Below, piece after piece: positions 54,291 through 62,840 of a stretch of DNA of 64,000 nucleotides; the stretch's first letter is position 1, and the number at the start of each line of letters is the position of its first letter. The translations under genes and the position numbers were made by a program. Source of the stretch: Oceanobacillus zhaokaii (lineage in GTDB: Bacteria; Bacillota; Bacilli; Bacillales; Amphibacillaceae); the NCBI RefSeq assembly GCF_003352005.1, contig NZ_CP024848.1, forward strand, positions 3,109,001-3,173,000, in the 5' to 3' direction. The notes beneath the pieces are model-generated. The model was given only the letters and a program-made list of their open reading frames with translations. It was not told where the DNA came from and did no database searches.

Positions 54291-56528
54291 GTGCGAAGGA
54301 TGAAAAAAAGAATTCTCAGAAGAACCTTTTATACTTTTTTCTCCATAATCTTATTGTACACACTAATGATAATCGCCACAGTTACACTTTTTAATTTTAA
54401 TCATTTTTCCCAGCAAAATGATTATAAAAACCAAGTATTTTTGGATGCCGCCAGTCGTACAACTGACTCCAAAATTAACAGTGTAGCTCGTTATGCTTCA
54501 GCTATTTCGAAACAACCGAGTGTTCAAGATTATATTAGTAATTCAAATAGCTCCCTATTCTATTTTCCCGATATTTATGATGATCTCGTTAACAGTCTTT
54601 ATTTAACTGATGATTTAAACATAAATGTAGGAATTACTAAAGTTTCAGATAACTATGTAGTTTCACAAGAAGGTTATTTTCCTTTAGCTGATTATCTGAA
54701 TCAAGCAGGTATTAGCAAAGATTTAATCACAGCACCTCATTTATTTGAGAGGGATCAAAATAATAACTTTTATTTACTCGAAGAAAAATTCCAGCAAAAT
54801 CTAAATAACACAATATTTATAAGCCAAACATATTATCATCAATTTGATGAATACTTATATATTTTTATAAGCATCCCGAATGAAAAATTGTTTCCAAAAG
54901 AACTGGTAAACATCTCTGGTAAGTTTTATTTAGATGATAATAAACGCTCAACAGAGGAGAATTCCGAAATTGCAACAGTAAAACAGAGTGAGAGCTTTGA
55001 AAAACTAACTATAAATCATACGAAGGACAGTAAAATTCTATATAATATGCCTTCTTCTGTTTTAAACCTGCAATATTCTTATTTAGTAGAAGAAACCAAA
55101 TTTCTTCAATTTGAACCAGATTTTTTATCTGTATTGCTATTATTTGTACTTTGCTTATTCTTACTTGGGGGAATCATCCTTTATTTCGCAACGATAAAAA
55201 GCTACAACCCAATTCAAGATATACTTAATGCGTTCAATAAAAATAAACCTATGCCCTTCAAAAATAATGTCAAAGATAATAATGTTAGCGAATTGGATTA
55301 TATAATTAGAAACATAGATGGCATTCAGGATAAAAATAAAGAGCTCGAGCTTAAAATCAATGAATCATTATCTGTATTACAGGTTGAATTTATCTCTTCA
55401 GTCTTATTTGGCACGATAAATAAAGAAGAAATTCCACAAAAATTAACGGAACTTAGTATGGAGAATTTTAATCGTGGTGGGATAATAGCGATTCTATCAA
55501 TCGCAAGTCTAGAATTGGAGTCAGAAGATGTCTCAAATACTAATTTACTTGTCTTGCGAAATAAGGTTATCACGTTAATCAATAGTGTTAGTAATGTGAT
55601 CCCCTTTATTCAAATTCCAATTGATTATAAAGACCTTTGCCTTATTTTCCCATTTAAAGAAGCGAAGAAAGTGGATGATCAATTAAATAAGCTAACATTA
55701 TACATTCAAAACGAATTGTCAATTAAGCTAACCCATTCGGTATCTGAGCCTGTAGAGAGCATCTATAACTTAAATGCGGCATTTATTGAAGCTATTGAGT
55801 TAACGTTAAAAAAATACACATATGTTAACTCACTAGATTTATTCCCTGCTATGGAACCGTTACTAAACGATGAAAGCTATTCCTATTCGTTGGATGATGA
55901 AAGATTTTTAGTAAATGCCATCATCGATAATGATCTCGAATTAGCGGAAAAATCGATTCAAAACGTTTTGGAAACAAATCTGTTTCATTTGGAATTGGAT
56001 ACAATAAATACGATAAAATTTAAATATGTACTTTTAAATACAGTCAAACGGATTCTAAATCATTATAATAAATCGATAAATGAATTTTCCCTGCAAAATA
56101 AAGGATTATTCGATTTACTGAATAGCAATAATAAAGATGACATTTATTTTTCATTAAATAAGATGTTCGAAATTCTATTTCAAACTTTTATTATCACATT
56201 TAAAGAAACATCGGATCCAACTACATTTCGTATTTTGGAATATATTAATCAAAACTATGACCAAGATCTTTCGTTGACGGATATCTCTAAAAAGTTTAAT
56301 TTAACGGAAGGTTATATTAGTAGAGTATTAAAGAAGAATGCTAACATTAATTTTAAAAAACATCTCAATAATTTAAAGATTAATAAAGCAAAAGAGCTGC
56401 TTAAAAAAGGAAATTACAAAGTAAATGAAGTTAGCGCATTGGTTGGTTATAAGAATGTAAATACTTTTATACGAACTTTTAAGCAGCAAGAAGGAATACC
56501 ACCAGGAGAATTCTCTAAATTTCGTTAA
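54291..56528 (+). CDS. membrane-bound AraC-family regulator with extracytoplasmic sensor
   Basis: Protein of about 745 residues. One membrane helix near the N-terminus (about 12-34), an extracellular sensor region (about 35-280), a second helix (about 282-306; VLLLFVLCLFLLGGIILYF), a cytosolic helical linker, and a C-terminal AraC DNA-binding domain with two helix-turn-helix units (LSLTDISKKFNLTEGYISRV and VNEVSALVGYKNVNTFIRTF). This one-component layout is common next to sugar ABC operons in Bacillales and Paenibacillus, and the gene is divergent from such an operon, which it probably activates. Start GTG at 54291 (AGGAG 5 bases upstream); ATG at 54300 is possible. Confidence 0.88.
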   Translation: MRRMKKRILRRTFYTFFSIILLYTLMIIATVTLFNFNHFSQQNDYKNQVFLDAASRTTDSKINSVARYASAISKQPSVQDYISNSNSSLFYFPDIYDDLVNSLYLTDDLNINVGITKVSDNYVVSQEGYFPLADYLNQAGISKDLITAPHLFERDQNNNFYLLEEKFQQNLNNTIFISQTYYHQFDEYLYIFISIPNEKLFPKELVNISGKFYLDDNKRSTEENSEIATVKQSESFEKLTINHTKDSKILYNMPSSVLNLQYSYLVEETKFLQFEPDFLSVLLLFVLCLFLLGGIILYFATIKSYNPIQDILNAFNKNKPMPFKNNVKDNNVSELDYIIRNIDGIQDKNKELELKINESLSVLQVEFISSVLFGTINKEEIPQKLTELSMENFNRGGIIAILSIASLELESEDVSNTNLLVLRNKVITLINSVSNVIPFIQIPIDYKDLCLIFPFKEAKKVDDQLNKLTLYIQNELSIKLTHSVSEPVESIYNLNAAFIEAIELTLKKYTYVNSLDLFPAMEPLLNDESYSYSLDDERFLVNAIIDNDLELAEKSIQNVLETNLFHLELDTINTIKFKYVLLNTVKRILNHYNKSINEFSLQNKGLFDLLNSNNKDDIYFSLNKMFEILFQTFIITFKETSDPTTFRILEYINQNYDQDLSLTDISKKFNLTEGYISRVLKKNANINFKKHLNNLKINKAKELLKKGNYKVNEVSALVGYKNVNTFIRTFKQQEGIPPGEFSKFR

Positions 56529-57020
56529 TCAGTACTTATGTAAAATCGTTAAATGACAGATAGGTAAATTTAGCTTAGATTCGGTATTTTAGTTGTTTAA
56601 GGTTTGAGGGTTTTGTAATTCGGTGGATTTAGATAATGGGAGAAGCACTGCCAATACTTCTCCGATTTTAGCATCTGTTTAGGCTAGGAAAACAGTTTTT
56701 CTTGTAAACTCTAGTCAGTTATTAATTTGAGAGTTAGTTCCTTATTTAAGATTTGATTCAAAGCTTGTCGAGCCTTTACATCATCAAGTTGTCAACCAAT
56801 TCTAATGCAATATGTTCTGTCAGTAGGCGAACTCAACATTTATTTGCTTACTGACAGATACTCTTAATTGGACTAGTGTGTTATGTCAATTAATTTAAGA
56901 ATAATATAATTGACTCAAATATTTATGTAAATCGATTCGTCCAGCACTGATAGACACGGCACAATATCATAAATAATCACTAATAAATTGCCCTCTTTAC
57001 CCATATCCTGTTATATAAGC
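56529..57020. other. gene-poor intergenic region with two hairpins
   Basis: No credible gene in about 500 bases. A weak terminator-like hairpin is at 56638-56663. A second, with perfect arms TCTGTCAGTA (56816-56825) and TACTGACAGA (56849-56858) and no T run, has no evident role. Confidence 0.45.
56638..56668 (+). terminator. probable terminator after the AraC-type gene
   Basis: GGAGAAG / CTTCTCC stem with an 11-base loop followed by GATTTTA. About 110 bases behind the stop. Confidence 0.45.
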
Positions 57021-57045
57021 TCTTTTATCGAAGGAGAAGGTAAAC

Positions 57046-57507
57046 TTGAGGAAAAGCCATACATCAACTATTATACTTCTCGCTGCCTCTGGCATCATCA
57101 TGTTGATTGCTGTTTTCATCCTTAGAGCAACGCTTTTTTCTCCAAGTCGTCAAGCACAACATATAGTAAATGAATTTTATACTTATGAGCAGGATGCTAA
57201 TTTCACTGGTTCCTGGGAATTATTGCATCCCCTCATGAAAGAAAGATGGAATAAGACAACTTATATAACGGATCGGGCCCACGTGTTTATGGGGCACTTC
57301 GGTGTGGAGACGTTTGAATATACTATTGAGGAGATAGGAAAAGTAGATGAATGGAAAATGGCAAAAGATTTACCAACCTTAAAAGAGGTTTATAAATTCT
57401 ATGTGATTCAGAGTTATAAAGGAAAATATGGGAAATTTAGCTTTTCACAAGAGGTGTACGTTGTAAATACAGAAGACTCATGGCAGATTTTGTGGGATTA
57501 TAATTAA
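57046..57507 (+). CDS. small membrane-anchored or secreted protein of unknown function
   Basis: Protein of 153 residues with an N-terminal hydrophobic helix (about 8-28; TIILLAASGIIMLIAVFIL) and an extracellular domain rich in aromatic residues (ELLHPLMKERW, FMGHFGVETFEY, SWQILWDYN), reminiscent of NTF2-like folds. I do not recognise a named family. The start is a TTG at 57046 with AAGGAG 9 bases upstream; no ATG gives a proper N-terminus. It converges on the YdcF-like gene, with the R6 hairpin between them. Confidence 0.72.
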   Translation: MRKSHTSTIILLAASGIIMLIAVFILRATLFSPSRQAQHIVNEFYTYEQDANFTGSWELLHPLMKERWNKTTYITDRAHVFMGHFGVETFEYTIEEIGKVDEWKMAKDLPTLKEVYKFYVIQSYKGKYGKFSFSQEVYVVNTEDSWQILWDYN

Positions 57508-57513
57508 AGCGAA

Positions 57514-57560
57514 GAGGGTGCCTGTCACTCACAAAATTCGACAAGTGACAAGCACCCTCT
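57514..57560. repeat. short dispersed repeat pair, copy R6, forming a hairpin between convergent genes
   Basis: AGAGGGTGCCTGTCACT and AGTGACAAGCACCCTCT form a 17-base stem with one mismatch. On each side the core GGTGC(C/T)TGTCACT directly follows a gene end; it abuts the TAG of the YdcF-like gene. It could act as a two-way terminator. Confidence 0.7.
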
Positions 57561-58122
57561 ACAGATCAATAAAATGATACATTCCCAGGCTGTAGCCGAC
57601 GTATTTTGTCAGTTCACTCAAGGTATAATGGATTTCACTCTTATTCATCACTAATGAATCGCTCATTACCTGCCTTGATGCAACGTATGTACGTTCAATC
57701 TCAGTATCTTTAAAGACCCTTTCGAAGGATAACTTCGTTCGTCGCATATGATAGTCTGAGGATACAATGATTGCTGATGTTAACTGATTGTTTTCCATCA
57801 AATCCTTAGTATAGATTCCAGTGTTGTAGGTGCTGGTAGCTTTTTCTTCCAGAATCAGCCGTTTTTTGGGGACGCCTAATTCTATCGCCCTTTCTGCAGT
57901 CATTCCTGGCACATTTGCACGAGATAGCATTAAATAGTCGCCATAGCCCGCATGATATAATTCAACCGCTTTTTCCAGACGACCAACACCACCACTCAAG
58001 ACAATAATGACATCTGCTTTTTTTGGTTCTTCACTGATTACTAGGAACTCTCTTCCTACTATTAAAAGGATATAGCAAAAAATAATTGCGAATCCAACCA
58101 ATTTCACTACCTTCATCAGCAT
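57559..58122 (-). CDS. YdcF family (DUF218) membrane-anchored protein, paralog 2
   Basis: Protein of 187 residues with one N-terminal helix and the DUF218 domain: KADVIIVLSGGVGRLEKA, ATSTYNTGIYTKDLM and AIIVSSDYHMRR. It is clearly paralogous to 34389-34955 and of the same length if the ATG at 58122 is used (AAGGAA 12 bases upstream); the ATG at 58164 would overlap the end of the next small gene's leader and add 14 residues the paralog lacks. Function in the envelope is likely but unproven. Confidence 0.85.
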   Translation of the reverse strand: MLMKVVKLVGFAIIFCYILLIVGREFLVISEEPKKADVIIVLSGGVGRLEKAVELYHAGYGDYLMLSRANVPGMTAERAIELGVPKKRLILEEKATSTYNTGIYTKDLMENNQLTSAIIVSSDYHMRRTKLSFERVFKDTEIERTYVASRQVMSDSLVMNKSEIHYTLSELTKYVGYSLGMYHFIDL

Positions 58123-58176
58123 ATTTTTCACTAATTCCTTACAAATGAAAAAGATAAACTCCATAATGAAAATCTA

Positions 58177-58335
58177 TTACTTTCCAACGAACTCTAATTT
58201 CTCTTCTAAAACAATAAAGCTTTTAATTTCATTCACTAAAAATTGAATAACCTCTTCAGCAGTTTGCATCTTATTACTTTCCGTTTCTTCAATTACACTA
58301 GTTAATATTCTAGTAAATCGTTCTTGATCACTCAT
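58177..58335 (-). CDS. small acidic protein, 52 residues, unknown
   Basis: ATG at 58335 with AAAGGTGGG 5-6 bases upstream opens a frame for 52 residues (MSDQERFTRILTSVIEE at the start, KSFIVLEEKLEFVGK at the end), predicted all-helical and rich in Glu. The good ribosome site and location just upstream of the YdcF-like gene on the same strand support translation. No family recognised. Confidence 0.6.
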   Translation of the reverse strand: MSDQERFTRILTSVIEETESNKMQTAEEVIQFLVNEIKSFIVLEEKLEFVGK

Positions 58336-58540
58336 CCAATTCCCACCTTTTCCCAATTTAAATGTCCGTTTCTAAATTATAATGTACTATACCACAGTCT
58401 TAGATAGGATAGTGTCGAAATTTGCCGTGTTTACAAAAAGTTCATATTTATACTAGTATTTAATACATCTATTCTAGGCCGTAATACTGTAATATATTAA
58501 TTTTAAATATCTACTTTAAAAAGGAAAAGCAACAATAAAA

Positions 58541-58583
58541 ATATCCTTCTCGCCAAATTGGGGTGAGAAGGATACCTTTTTTG
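58541..58583 (-). terminator. terminator after sigL
   Basis: TATCCTTCTC / GAGAAGGATA arms with inner CC/GG pairs; T runs flank it on both strands. About 95 bases behind the sigL stop. Confidence 0.8.
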
Positions 58584-58676
58584 TATTTCTATTAATATAG
58601 TAATAGACTTTCAAGAGACATCTACTATAAAATTCATTTTTAAAATTTTTCAAATCCCAAACCTTTAAAAAACTAT

Positions 58677-59984
58677 CTAAATCCTAATCTCCTTCCGCTT
58701 GCTGGAGGAAGGAATATTAAGCTCCTCCCTATACTTCGCCACCGTTCGCCGCGAAATTGTAATCCCCTTTTTGGTTTTAAAGTGATCCGCAATTTTTTGA
58801 TCTGAATGTGGTTTGTATTTATTTTCCTCCCTGATAAATTCCTCTAGCAATAACTTTACTTTCGTTTGTGAAGTACTATTTCCATCAGCTGTTTCTATTT
58901 TGGAAGTGAAGAAAATTCGAAAATCAATTGTCCCCTCTGGTGTTTGGATCGTTTTATTCGATGTAGCCCTGCTCACAGTGGATTCGTGCATATTAATTTC
59001 GTCTGCAATTTCCTTTAATGTTAAAGGTTGTAGTGCTGTAAGTCCATCGGTGAAAAAGGCGGCTTGCTTCTTTAAAACAGCCTGTGTAATTTTTAAAATT
59101 GTATTTCTTCTTTGCTCAATGCTGTTTACTAGCATTTGAAAGCTTCTATATTTATCTTGAACAAAATTCAGATCATTTTTATCATGCAAACCATCTGTAT
59201 ATTGATTGTTAAAGTTAATTTTCGGTAAATAGCCATCATTTAAATAAACGTCAAGCTTTCCTGCATTCTTTTCTATAATAATATCTGGAAATAAATATTC
59301 AGTCTCCCTTGAATCTAAAATACATGGTCTAGGATTTAATGTTCGAATAAGATCGAAGGCCGATTTTACTTCGGATAAGCTTATTTTCAATGTGCTCGCA
59401 ATCGCTTGCCATTTTTTGTTTGCTAGATTTTCTAAATGATGCATTATTATTTGTTCTGTTACCTTTTCTTCTGGATAGTGATATTTTAATTGCAGCAATA
59501 GACATTCCGAGAAATTTCTCGCACCTACTCCAATGGGTTCTAACTGTTGCAATAATGCTATTCCGTGCTGTACCGTCTCCTCATCGATCCGTAGCAGAGA
59601 TGATATTTCTGTTGCATTGAGAGGCAGATAGCCATTTGCATCTAGATTGTTAACCAAATATATAAGAATGTTACATTCCCATTCTTCTATGTCTAGCCAC
59701 CGCACTTGCTCGATTAATTTCTTCCGCTCATCTTTATCTTCTGCTGCTAGAAAATCGATTGGATTATTCTTAGAATAATCGGAACCACCAGACCTCATAT
59801 TGCCATCGAAGGGCAGCTGCTTATCTTCTCTTTCGACCAGTTCAATTAGTGGATTTTCTAATTCCTGTTCTCGAATAAACTGATATAAGTCAATGGTTGA
59901 ATATTGTAATAGTGAGATTGCCTGCCTTAACTCCACGGTCATCATCAGATTGAGTTTTTGCTTTTGTTGAAGTACAAGTTCCAA
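58677..59984 (-). CDS. sigL: RNA polymerase sigma-54 factor (SigL/RpoN)
   Basis: Sigma-54 of 435 residues: N-terminal activator-interaction region (LVLQQKQKLNLMMTVELRQAI), core-binding region, helix-turn-helix (LKEIADEINMHESTVSRATS) and the RpoN box in SRRTVAKYREELNIP, which reads the -24 element. In B. subtilis SigL serves levanase, amino-acid and cold-shock genes. A TTG at 59984 has GGAGGG 7 bases upstream and gives the usual N-terminus; the ATG at 59990 lies only 1 base from that box. The cre box at the transcription start suggests CcpA control, as shown for sigL in B. subtilis. No bEBP gene is seen in this window. Confidence 0.93.
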   Translation of the reverse strand: MELVLQQKQKLNLMMTVELRQAISLLQYSTIDLYQFIREQELENPLIELVEREDKQLPFDGNMRSGGSDYSKNNPIDFLAAEDKDERKKLIEQVRWLDIEEWECNILIYLVNNLDANGYLPLNATEISSLLRIDEETVQHGIALLQQLEPIGVGARNFSECLLLQLKYHYPEEKVTEQIIMHHLENLANKKWQAIASTLKISLSEVKSAFDLIRTLNPRPCILDSRETEYLFPDIIIEKNAGKLDVYLNDGYLPKINFNNQYTDGLHDKNDLNFVQDKYRSFQMLVNSIEQRRNTILKITQAVLKKQAAFFTDGLTALQPLTLKEIADEINMHESTVSRATSNKTIQTPEGTIDFRIFFTSKIETADGNSTSQTKVKLLLEEFIREENKYKPHSDQKIADHFKTKKGITISRRTVAKYREELNIPSSSKRKEIRI

Positions 59985-60044
59985 TACCATTCCCTCCATT
60001 GATGAGATACCTTTGTTACTTTCGTGTATATAACTCGACTTTAC

Positions 60045-60073
60045 TGTAAGCGTTATCATTTATTTTCATTATA
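60045..60073 (-). promoter_or_regulatory. sigL promoter with downstream cre box
   Basis: TGTAAGCGTTATCA (60045-60058) matches the cre consensus TGWAANCGNTNWCA completely. A perfect -10 TATAAT is at 60073-60068, so the cre box covers about +3 to +16, the roadblock arrangement. The -35 is poor. Confidence 0.72.
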
Positions 60074-60119
60074 ATATAAGTACTCATAAAATTCGAGTGG
60101 TATTTGAAAGTTTAACAAT

Positions 60120-60148
60120 CGGGACAAAGGGACAGGTACCACGTCCCA
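60120..60148. repeat. short dispersed repeat, copy R7
   Basis: CGGGACAAAGGGACAGGTACC with CGGGAC / GTCCC arms; a diverged copy of the GACAGGCACC family. Confidence 0.5.
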
Positions 60149-60204
60149 TGTGCACAATTCTTTTAATTTATGGTAGATACTATACTCTTAGTTCTTTTTC
60201 TTTC

Positions 60205-60248
60205 CTAAAAAGGCTCTAACCCTTTGAAGTAAAGAGTTAAAGCCTTTC
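60205..60248 (-). terminator. terminator after the YjjG-like gene
   Basis: AAAGGCT-TAAC-CTTT / AAAG-GTTA-AGCCTTT with single mismatches, followed by TTTTT on the minus strand. Confidence 0.8.
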
Positions 60249-60287
60249 ATTTTAATTCATCCGTTAATCTCCAGGTGTTTGCATTGT

Positions 60288-60368
60288 CTAAACACTTCCA
60301 TAAAATGAGACAAACCAAATAATCGTTATAATCGTATTCAAAATAATTGTAATTGAATGCTTCAGCAG
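60288..60368 (-). CDS. possible 26-residue membrane peptide with CTG start
   Basis: Behind the HAD stop TAA, GAGGT lies 6 bases before an in-frame CTG (60368) that opens a 26-codon frame, almost entirely a hydrophobic helix (KHSITIILNTIITIIWF). It ends before the operon terminator. CTG starts are rare and the frame is short, so this is tentative, but the length and composition fit a small membrane peptide. Confidence 0.3.
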   Translation of the reverse strand: MLKHSITIILNTIITIIWFVSFYGSV

Positions 60369-60372
60369 CGAT

Positions 60373-61068
60373 TTACCTCAACAGCTCAAGCATTTCCTGC
60401 GCACTATATACTACTTTATCTGCTACCACACTATTCTTTACACTAGCCCTTTTACGGTGGTTCATCCAAACTGCATTCCACCCAGCCTGTTTAGCACCAA
60501 CAATATCATTAGCAAATGAATCACCGACATAGACTGTTGTTTCCTTGTTTAATCCTAGTCTGCTTTCAATGAATTGAAAAACTTCTATTGCTGGTTTGGC
60601 ATGGCCAACCGTACCTGAAATAAAGATATTTTCTTTTGGAATCCATCTTTCTAAATTCAGCTGCCTTATTTTCATCGATTGATGTCCTTCTGCTCCATTT
60701 GTCAAAATAGCGAGCTGCTTCCCTTGTTTGTGCAGTGTTTCCAACAGTTCTTCCACTTCATCAAATAACACAATTTTATTTTGCTCAACTACGTATGCCT
60801 CCTGGAATTCCATTGCTTCCTCATCATTCATTACGATACCGAACTCAGCACACGCATCTTTAATACGACGGATATGCATTTCTCGCTCCGTTAATTTCCC
60901 AGCTACTTTTTCATCAAATAATGCATCACTATGCTTACGGTTTGCTATGTAAAGCCTATCAAGTTCCTCATCTGTAAGTGACACTTTTAAAACCTTTTTG
61001 CATGTATTTATAAACGATAATGCTTGATCGTATAATGTATCATCTACATCAAAAATAATAGTATCCAT
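60373..61068 (-). CDS. HAD-superfamily hydrolase, YjjG/pyrimidine 5'-nucleotidase-like
   Basis: HAD hydrolase of 231 residues with motif I FDVDDTLYDQ, motif II LAILTNGAEGHQ, Lys in GHAKPAIEVF and motif IV TVYVGDSFANDIVGAK. DDTLYD and NGAEGHQ are typical of the YjjG/YfnB group, which removes phosphate from nucleotides or sugar phosphates. The ATG at 61068 has GGAGG 8 bases upstream. It stands apart from sigL, with a terminator between. Confidence 0.88.
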   Translation of the reverse strand: MDTIIFDVDDTLYDQALSFINTCKKVLKVSLTDEELDRLYIANRKHSDALFDEKVAGKLTEREMHIRRIKDACAEFGIVMNDEEAMEFQEAYVVEQNKIVLFDEVEELLETLHKQGKQLAILTNGAEGHQSMKIRQLNLERWIPKENIFISGTVGHAKPAIEVFQFIESRLGLNKETTVYVGDSFANDIVGAKQAGWNAVWMNHRKRASVKNSVVADKVVYSAQEMLELLR

Positions 61069-61174
61069 TCTATCAACCTCCACTTCTATCATACCTTCTA
61101 AAATGAATGTCGTATAGAGTGGAAAATTACTTTAATATTAATATTTGTGAAAACAAAATTAGAATCAGCATCGA

Positions 61175-61207
61175 ATAAAATAGGCTAAGTGTTGCTAACA
61201 CTCAGCC
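61175..61207 (-). terminator. terminator after the 71-residue gene
   Basis: GGCTGAGTGTT / AACACTTAGCC with a 3-base loop, followed by TATTTTATT on the minus strand, about 70 bases behind the stop. Confidence 0.72.
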
Positions 61208-61276
61208 TAAGCCACATGAACTGCGGCTGAACTTGTATAGTAACTCAAAGATTTTTTCACATCTCCCAGAGGAGTA

Positions 61277-61492
61277 TCACCTGATCTTATTTAATATTTC
61301 CTCAGGCACCAGTTCCCTTAAACTACTATTGTCCGTGTTCTCCAGTACTGAAACCAAAGCATAAAATTGGGAAAACTTATATTCGAGCTCATCTGCGTCT
61401 GTTGGATATTCTTCTACATAAAGCTGTGTAAGTTCCAGTGCAACATCAAGCTTGCTTCTTTGAGTTGTTGGTAATATATTATTATTCGACAT
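61277..61492 (-). CDS. small acidic protein, 71 residues, unknown
   Basis: Frame for 71 residues with GGGGTGAGG just before the ATG. The protein is helical and acidic (LDVALELTQLYVEEYPTDADE and NSSLRELVPEEILNKI), without membrane segments. A terminator follows. No family recognised; the clean expression signals make it credible. Confidence 0.65.
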   Translation of the reverse strand: MSNNNILPTTQRSKLDVALELTQLYVEEYPTDADELEYKFSQFYALVSVLENTDNSSLRELVPEEILNKIR

Positions 61493-61613
61493 TTCCTCAC
61501 CCCTTTAGTATTAATATTCTTTATTAGTTGTTAAAAACCCTACTTAATTTTGAACTGAAAATACTTTCTTAATTATTCTGTTGTGAAACGCAACAACAAA
61601 CTTTCGACATATT

Positions 61614-61641
61614 ATGACAAAAACCAAGGAGTGACAGGCAC
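61614..61641 (-). repeat. short dispersed repeat, copy R8, abutting a stop codon
   Basis: Behind the TAG of the ArAE-type gene the minus strand reads GGTGCCTGTCACTCCTTGG, then TTTTTGTCATA. Confidence 0.7.
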
Positions 61642-62604
61642 CTAACTCCTTCTAGAAAAGAGTTTCTTCTTAATGTTTAGGTAGTTTTCTATTTCAAAAA
61701 TTAAATAGAAAAGATTCGCTCTTATTTCGAATTCTTCCCTTGTCTTTGGCAGCTCCGTTTCGCGGATGGATGCCATACACTCCTCTAACTTATGTAGTGA
61801 GCTGTCCGTTGTATCTCCTGAATGAACGTTTTGGCTTAAATAAGCAAGGAATTCCGCAAACATTTCTTTCTGCTCTACATGCAGATCCGAAGAAGAAACA
61901 ATCGCAACGATTTTTACCATATGTTTTAGAAGTTCCAATTGATCCTCTCGCATTTCAAGATAATAATAATCTTTATTTAGCTTCCTTAATATGTGATTTT
62001 CAACATCTTGTATGGCAATGCTTTTAGCTTGATTAATGATTTCCTCTACTTCAAGAATTTCCTTCCCGTTCCAGTTTCGTTCACTATCTCTTAAATAAGC
62101 AGAGAATTCATATAGAATCGCACTAAACTTATGCTCAATCTTTTTCTTAAAAGTTTCGATATCTCTTTTAAAATTTGGCATAAAACTGTTGACTAGCAAG
62201 GCAATTCCCATGCCTATGAAAATAATATAGAGTTCGTTCAGAAAGATATCCAAGTTGGCATCCTTCACTGTATAAATATGTAAAACAACTACCATACTTG
62301 TGACAAAACCTGCTTGTATACGGGCTTTCACAAGGATTGGAACAAACAATAAAATAAAGAAGGAAAAGACAATTGGATTATAACCAAATACTTCAAAAAA
62401 GACTGCACCAAGAAACAAGGATAATAGTGACGCAAAGAACTTTTTTTGTATTGTATTTAATGTCTTTTTCTTTGTCTTCTCGATACACATTATGACGATG
62501 ATAGCTGCAAATGTTGCAAATTCCAGATCGAGTAAACTCGCAATCCAAATTGCAAGCCCAGCTCCTACAGCAGTCTTCAACGTCCTATAGCCCATGCCAA
62601 CCAT
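61642..62604 (-). CDS. aromatic acid exporter (ArAE) family membrane protein
   Basis: Membrane protein of 320 residues: MGYRTLKTAVGAGLAIWIA, then IIVIMCIEKTKKKTL and about six hydrophobic segments in the first 150 residues, followed by a cytosolic helical domain, the layout of the YqjA/ArAE_1 group. Such proteins may export aromatic acids or other organic anions, but direct evidence for Gram-positive members is scarce. GGTG lies 6 bases before the ATG at 62604. The open frame continues to 62772, but that part includes the upstream gene's terminator, so it is not coding. Confidence 0.8.
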   Translation of the reverse strand: MVGMGYRTLKTAVGAGLAIWIASLLDLEFATFAAIIVIMCIEKTKKKTLNTIQKKFFASLLSLFLGAVFFEVFGYNPIVFSFFILLFVPILVKARIQAGFVTSMVVVLHIYTVKDANLDIFLNELYIIFIGMGIALLVNSFMPNFKRDIETFKKKIEHKFSAILYEFSAYLRDSERNWNGKEILEVEEIINQAKSIAIQDVENHILRKLNKDYYYLEMREDQLELLKHMVKIVAIVSSSDLHVEQKEMFAEFLAYLSQNVHSGDTTDSSLHKLEECMASIRETELPKTREEFEIRANLFYLIFEIENYLNIKKKLFSRRS

Positions 62605-62721
62605 ATGAAGCACCATCCTGTTGTTTAATAAGTAAATGTTTGCATATTTCTTTAGAAACTGCAAGTCTTTATTATAATTAGAGCTATTCAGGATGTATGG
62701 AATAGATTGAATGCTCGTCAC

Positions 62722-62759
62722 AAAAAAGACTAGAACAAAATTATTCTGTTCTAGCCTTC
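62722..62759 (-). terminator. terminator after the 3-hydroxyacyl-CoA dehydrogenase gene
   Basis: GGCTAGAACA / TGTTCTAGTC with a 9-base loop, then CTTTTTTG on the minus strand. Confidence 0.82.
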
Positions 62760-62840
62760 TTAGAGAAATCATTATATTCAGTTGCTACTGTATTTTGTCA
62801 TATTATTAAAACCTAATAGCTTACAGATTTTAGACATATC

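Noticed and set aside
62605-62772. N-terminal extension of the ArAE-type protein to 62772
   Set aside because: The extra frame runs through the strong terminator of the dehydrogenase gene, and the ribosome site supports the ATG at 62604.
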